Positions 62,261 through 64,000 of a DNA stretch of 64,000 bases are shown here, piece by piece (the stretch's first letter is position 1; every line of letters starts with the position of its first letter). Made by a program: the position numbers and the translations under genes. This stretch comes from Lingula anatina (taxonomy: Eukaryota; Brachiopoda; Lingulata; Lingulida; Lingulidae). The stretch spans positions 550,703-614,702 of the forward strand of contig NW_019773570.1 of the NCBI RefSeq assembly GCF_001039355.2, in the 5' to 3' direction. The notes beneath the pieces were generated by a model. That model was not told the origin of the DNA, did no database searches, and saw nothing but the letters and a program-made list of their open reading frames with translations.

Positions 62261-62954
62261 TAAAACATTGCGACAGTATTTTAGCTATGATATAATCATT
62301 GAAACGACGTCCAGTCCAACTTTTGTGCTGAATGTATATTTAATTATTCGGGTCAAAGCATAAGTGATTAGACACTTGATATCCCAGTTAAAATGCAATA
62401 GTGACTGTTGTAAATAACCTTTAAAATATACACTGTATACATGTACATGGGCTAGGGTTACATGTAGAAAGTGTTCAGGATTCTACCTGATTTCAGGATT
62501 TTCAGTTGTCATTTTGACCGTAATTTTCAAATGGTCCGAATGCGATGAGAAATTGCAAGCTATGGTTTCAAGATTTTCAGTTTTTACAACTTCACCCGTG
62601 GTATTATTTGTAATTTCAAATTTTTGACTGGCGTCAGGCTCATAACCGTGGGTGTTTGAATGGACTGCCATTTTTACTGGGAAAAGTCCGCTTAGGGTAA
62701 AGTTTGACTACTGGTAGGTACTTGAAGGTTTCATTGTAAAAGGTCCACGTTTTCAAAAAGACCCCCCCCCCCCCCTTTAAATTCCTGACTATGGACCTGA
62801 GCCCAGCATCTCTTTTTGAGGGCAATTTTCTCGGGTTAGTGCTCACTGACAGTGCACACAGTTGTCTTACTCTTAAATATTAGGGCAAACTTGATTTACT
62901 CATGAAATATTTGATAGTTTTTAAATTTTTTCTTTCTTCCAGAGGAATTAGGTG

Positions 62955-63958
62955 ATGTCAGTCATAAGGGGTGCAGTAGATGCCTTTGGGGCACTGAATG
63001 GGGTGTTTTGTATATACAAACCTAAGGCCAAGCACATGTTTCATTTGGTCAATGAATTGAAGTTTAAGCTTCATAAAGGTTAGGATATAATAAAAATACG
63101 AATAGCATACAGTATGTTCTTGCTGATTTATGATAGTTTACTTGTTTGTAGATAAAAGACAATTTATGATCAAAATTTTTCAGTCTGATAACTGTTAGCC
63201 TAATCATTTTTCAACCAAAAAAATTAGAAATAATTTATGGAATAAAATGCTCTTGATGAAATGTAAGGAACTGACAAAAAATGCCCAAATACCTTGTTGA
63301 TTATTGCATTCTATTTCTTTTCCATAGAACTAAGTCTGTTGCCAGGGCCAATGCTAGATAAGCGTAGAGTGACATTACCAAGTGTCAGTGAAACCACCAA
63401 CTTGCCTATCACTGTCACACTTCCCGACTTGAGAAACCATCCAAGAGGTATTTCGAGTTTGAGTTTTTTCTTTTCTTTTTGCTTCTTTCTTATTAATTTT
63501 TATATTTTTAATTAGAAAAGAAAAAAAAAAAAGAACATGACATTTAAGTAAATGTTATTGAAACAATGAAAAGTCTTAAGGTTCTGTTTGCTGTACATTT
63601 CAGTGATAGGAGATTTTGTGATGAAAGAAGACATCAAGATGTCATTTATTGATCCCCTGCATAAATATGGCACAGGAGTCCAGTGTAAGTAGACACCAGG
63701 GGACGGAACATAGTCCTCTCTGACCACAGCTTGTGGTAATTAGAAGTCTCTTACAAATTTTTGAATCAACCCCTCTTGGAATCAAAAAGCAGTTTACTAT
63801 AGTAATTGGATCATTTTTATTTTATTTTATTTTTACATTCAGTATATATTATTGTTGACATTGTAATAATTTAGTTTTATCTTTGTACAATGGCAGTGAT
63901 GGGTATAGCTGATGGGTGTGGCCAACTGCAGCGTTTGGTGAAAGCTAAGCTAGTGCAG
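62955..63958 (+). CDS. TRUB2: TRUB2-like mitochondrial pseudouridine synthase, 5' part
   Basis: Coding exons 62955-63078, 63328-63447, 63604-63684 and 63897-63958, all joining in phase, give the first 129 residues; the gene runs off the right edge. The start MSVIRGAVDAFGALNGVFCIYKP matches the TruB motif-I region (human GLFAVYKPPG). LPDLRNHPRVIGDFVMKED and GTGVQLMGIADGCGQL align with the human HPLVCGPAF and SGVLVLGVGHGC segments. TRUB2 supports mitochondrial rRNA/mRNA function. At the position of the catalytic Asp in human RLDAQASG this protein has PLHKYGTG, so the Asp is replaced by His (codon 63660-63662). Confidence 0.83.
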
Positions 63959-64000
63959 GTAAGACGCTGTTTTTTTTTGTTTTTTTTTTTCTAAATTCTG

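Noticed and set aside
62483-62671. 62-codon minus-strand ORF in the TRUB2 5' intron
   Set aside because: Amino-acid make-up looks plausible but there is no domain, neighbour exon or conservation evidence.

Overview
The window is nuclear DNA from a protostome animal, most likely a bivalve or other mollusc. Coding sequence is cut into many short exons with canonical GT-AG junctions, introns are AT-rich and full of microsatellites, and intron 10 of the dynamin gene holds a non-autonomous element with the layout of the bivalve pearl/HINE family. That layout is tandem 161-bp cores, a CGGCGA-type microsatellite and a 3' hairpin. Species cannot be fixed from the sequence.

Five protein genes are recognisable, and I traced every splice phase. 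(1) 330-5622, +: last four exons of an NPDC1/CAB-1 type neuronal membrane protein, with upstream exons off the left edge. (2) 32099-12307, -: a complete MEGF8 gene with 36 coding exons and 2772 residues in frame. (3) 33568-35027, +: the selenoprotein SELENOF, 4 exons, with an in-frame UGA and a strong SECIS element at 35652-35723. (4) 61892-38034, -: a complete classical dynamin, 852 residues in the base form, with two mutually exclusive PH-domain exons and three candidate cassette microexons. (5) 62955-63958, +: the 5' part of a TRUB2-like pseudouridine synthase that continues past the right edge. Genes alternate in orientation: NPDC1 and MEGF8 converge, MEGF8 and SELENOF diverge, SELENOF and dynamin converge, and dynamin and TRUB2 diverge from a shared CpG-containing promoter. 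The genes do not form a pathway. The dynamin-TRUB2 neighbourhood resembles the human DNM1-TRUB2 linkage on 9q34.

The most unusual signal is repeated tandem duplication across exon-intron borders. At least ten splice junctions of MEGF8 and dynamin have duplicated copies, from two copies up to thirteen. In dynamin intron 5, thirteen 73-bp units each carry a copy of the exon-6 acceptor. Two dynamin acceptors are built against the end of the same dispersed element. Other points of note are a CQU redox motif in SELENOF in place of CGU, a His where TRUB2 normally has its catalytic Asp, and a dynamin microexon at the same site as the vertebrate dynamin-2 GEIL insertion.

The 5.6-12.3 kb stretch and most long introns hold only low-complexity DNA and decayed repeats. 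Two assembly gaps (32729-33463, 44081-44623) are present.
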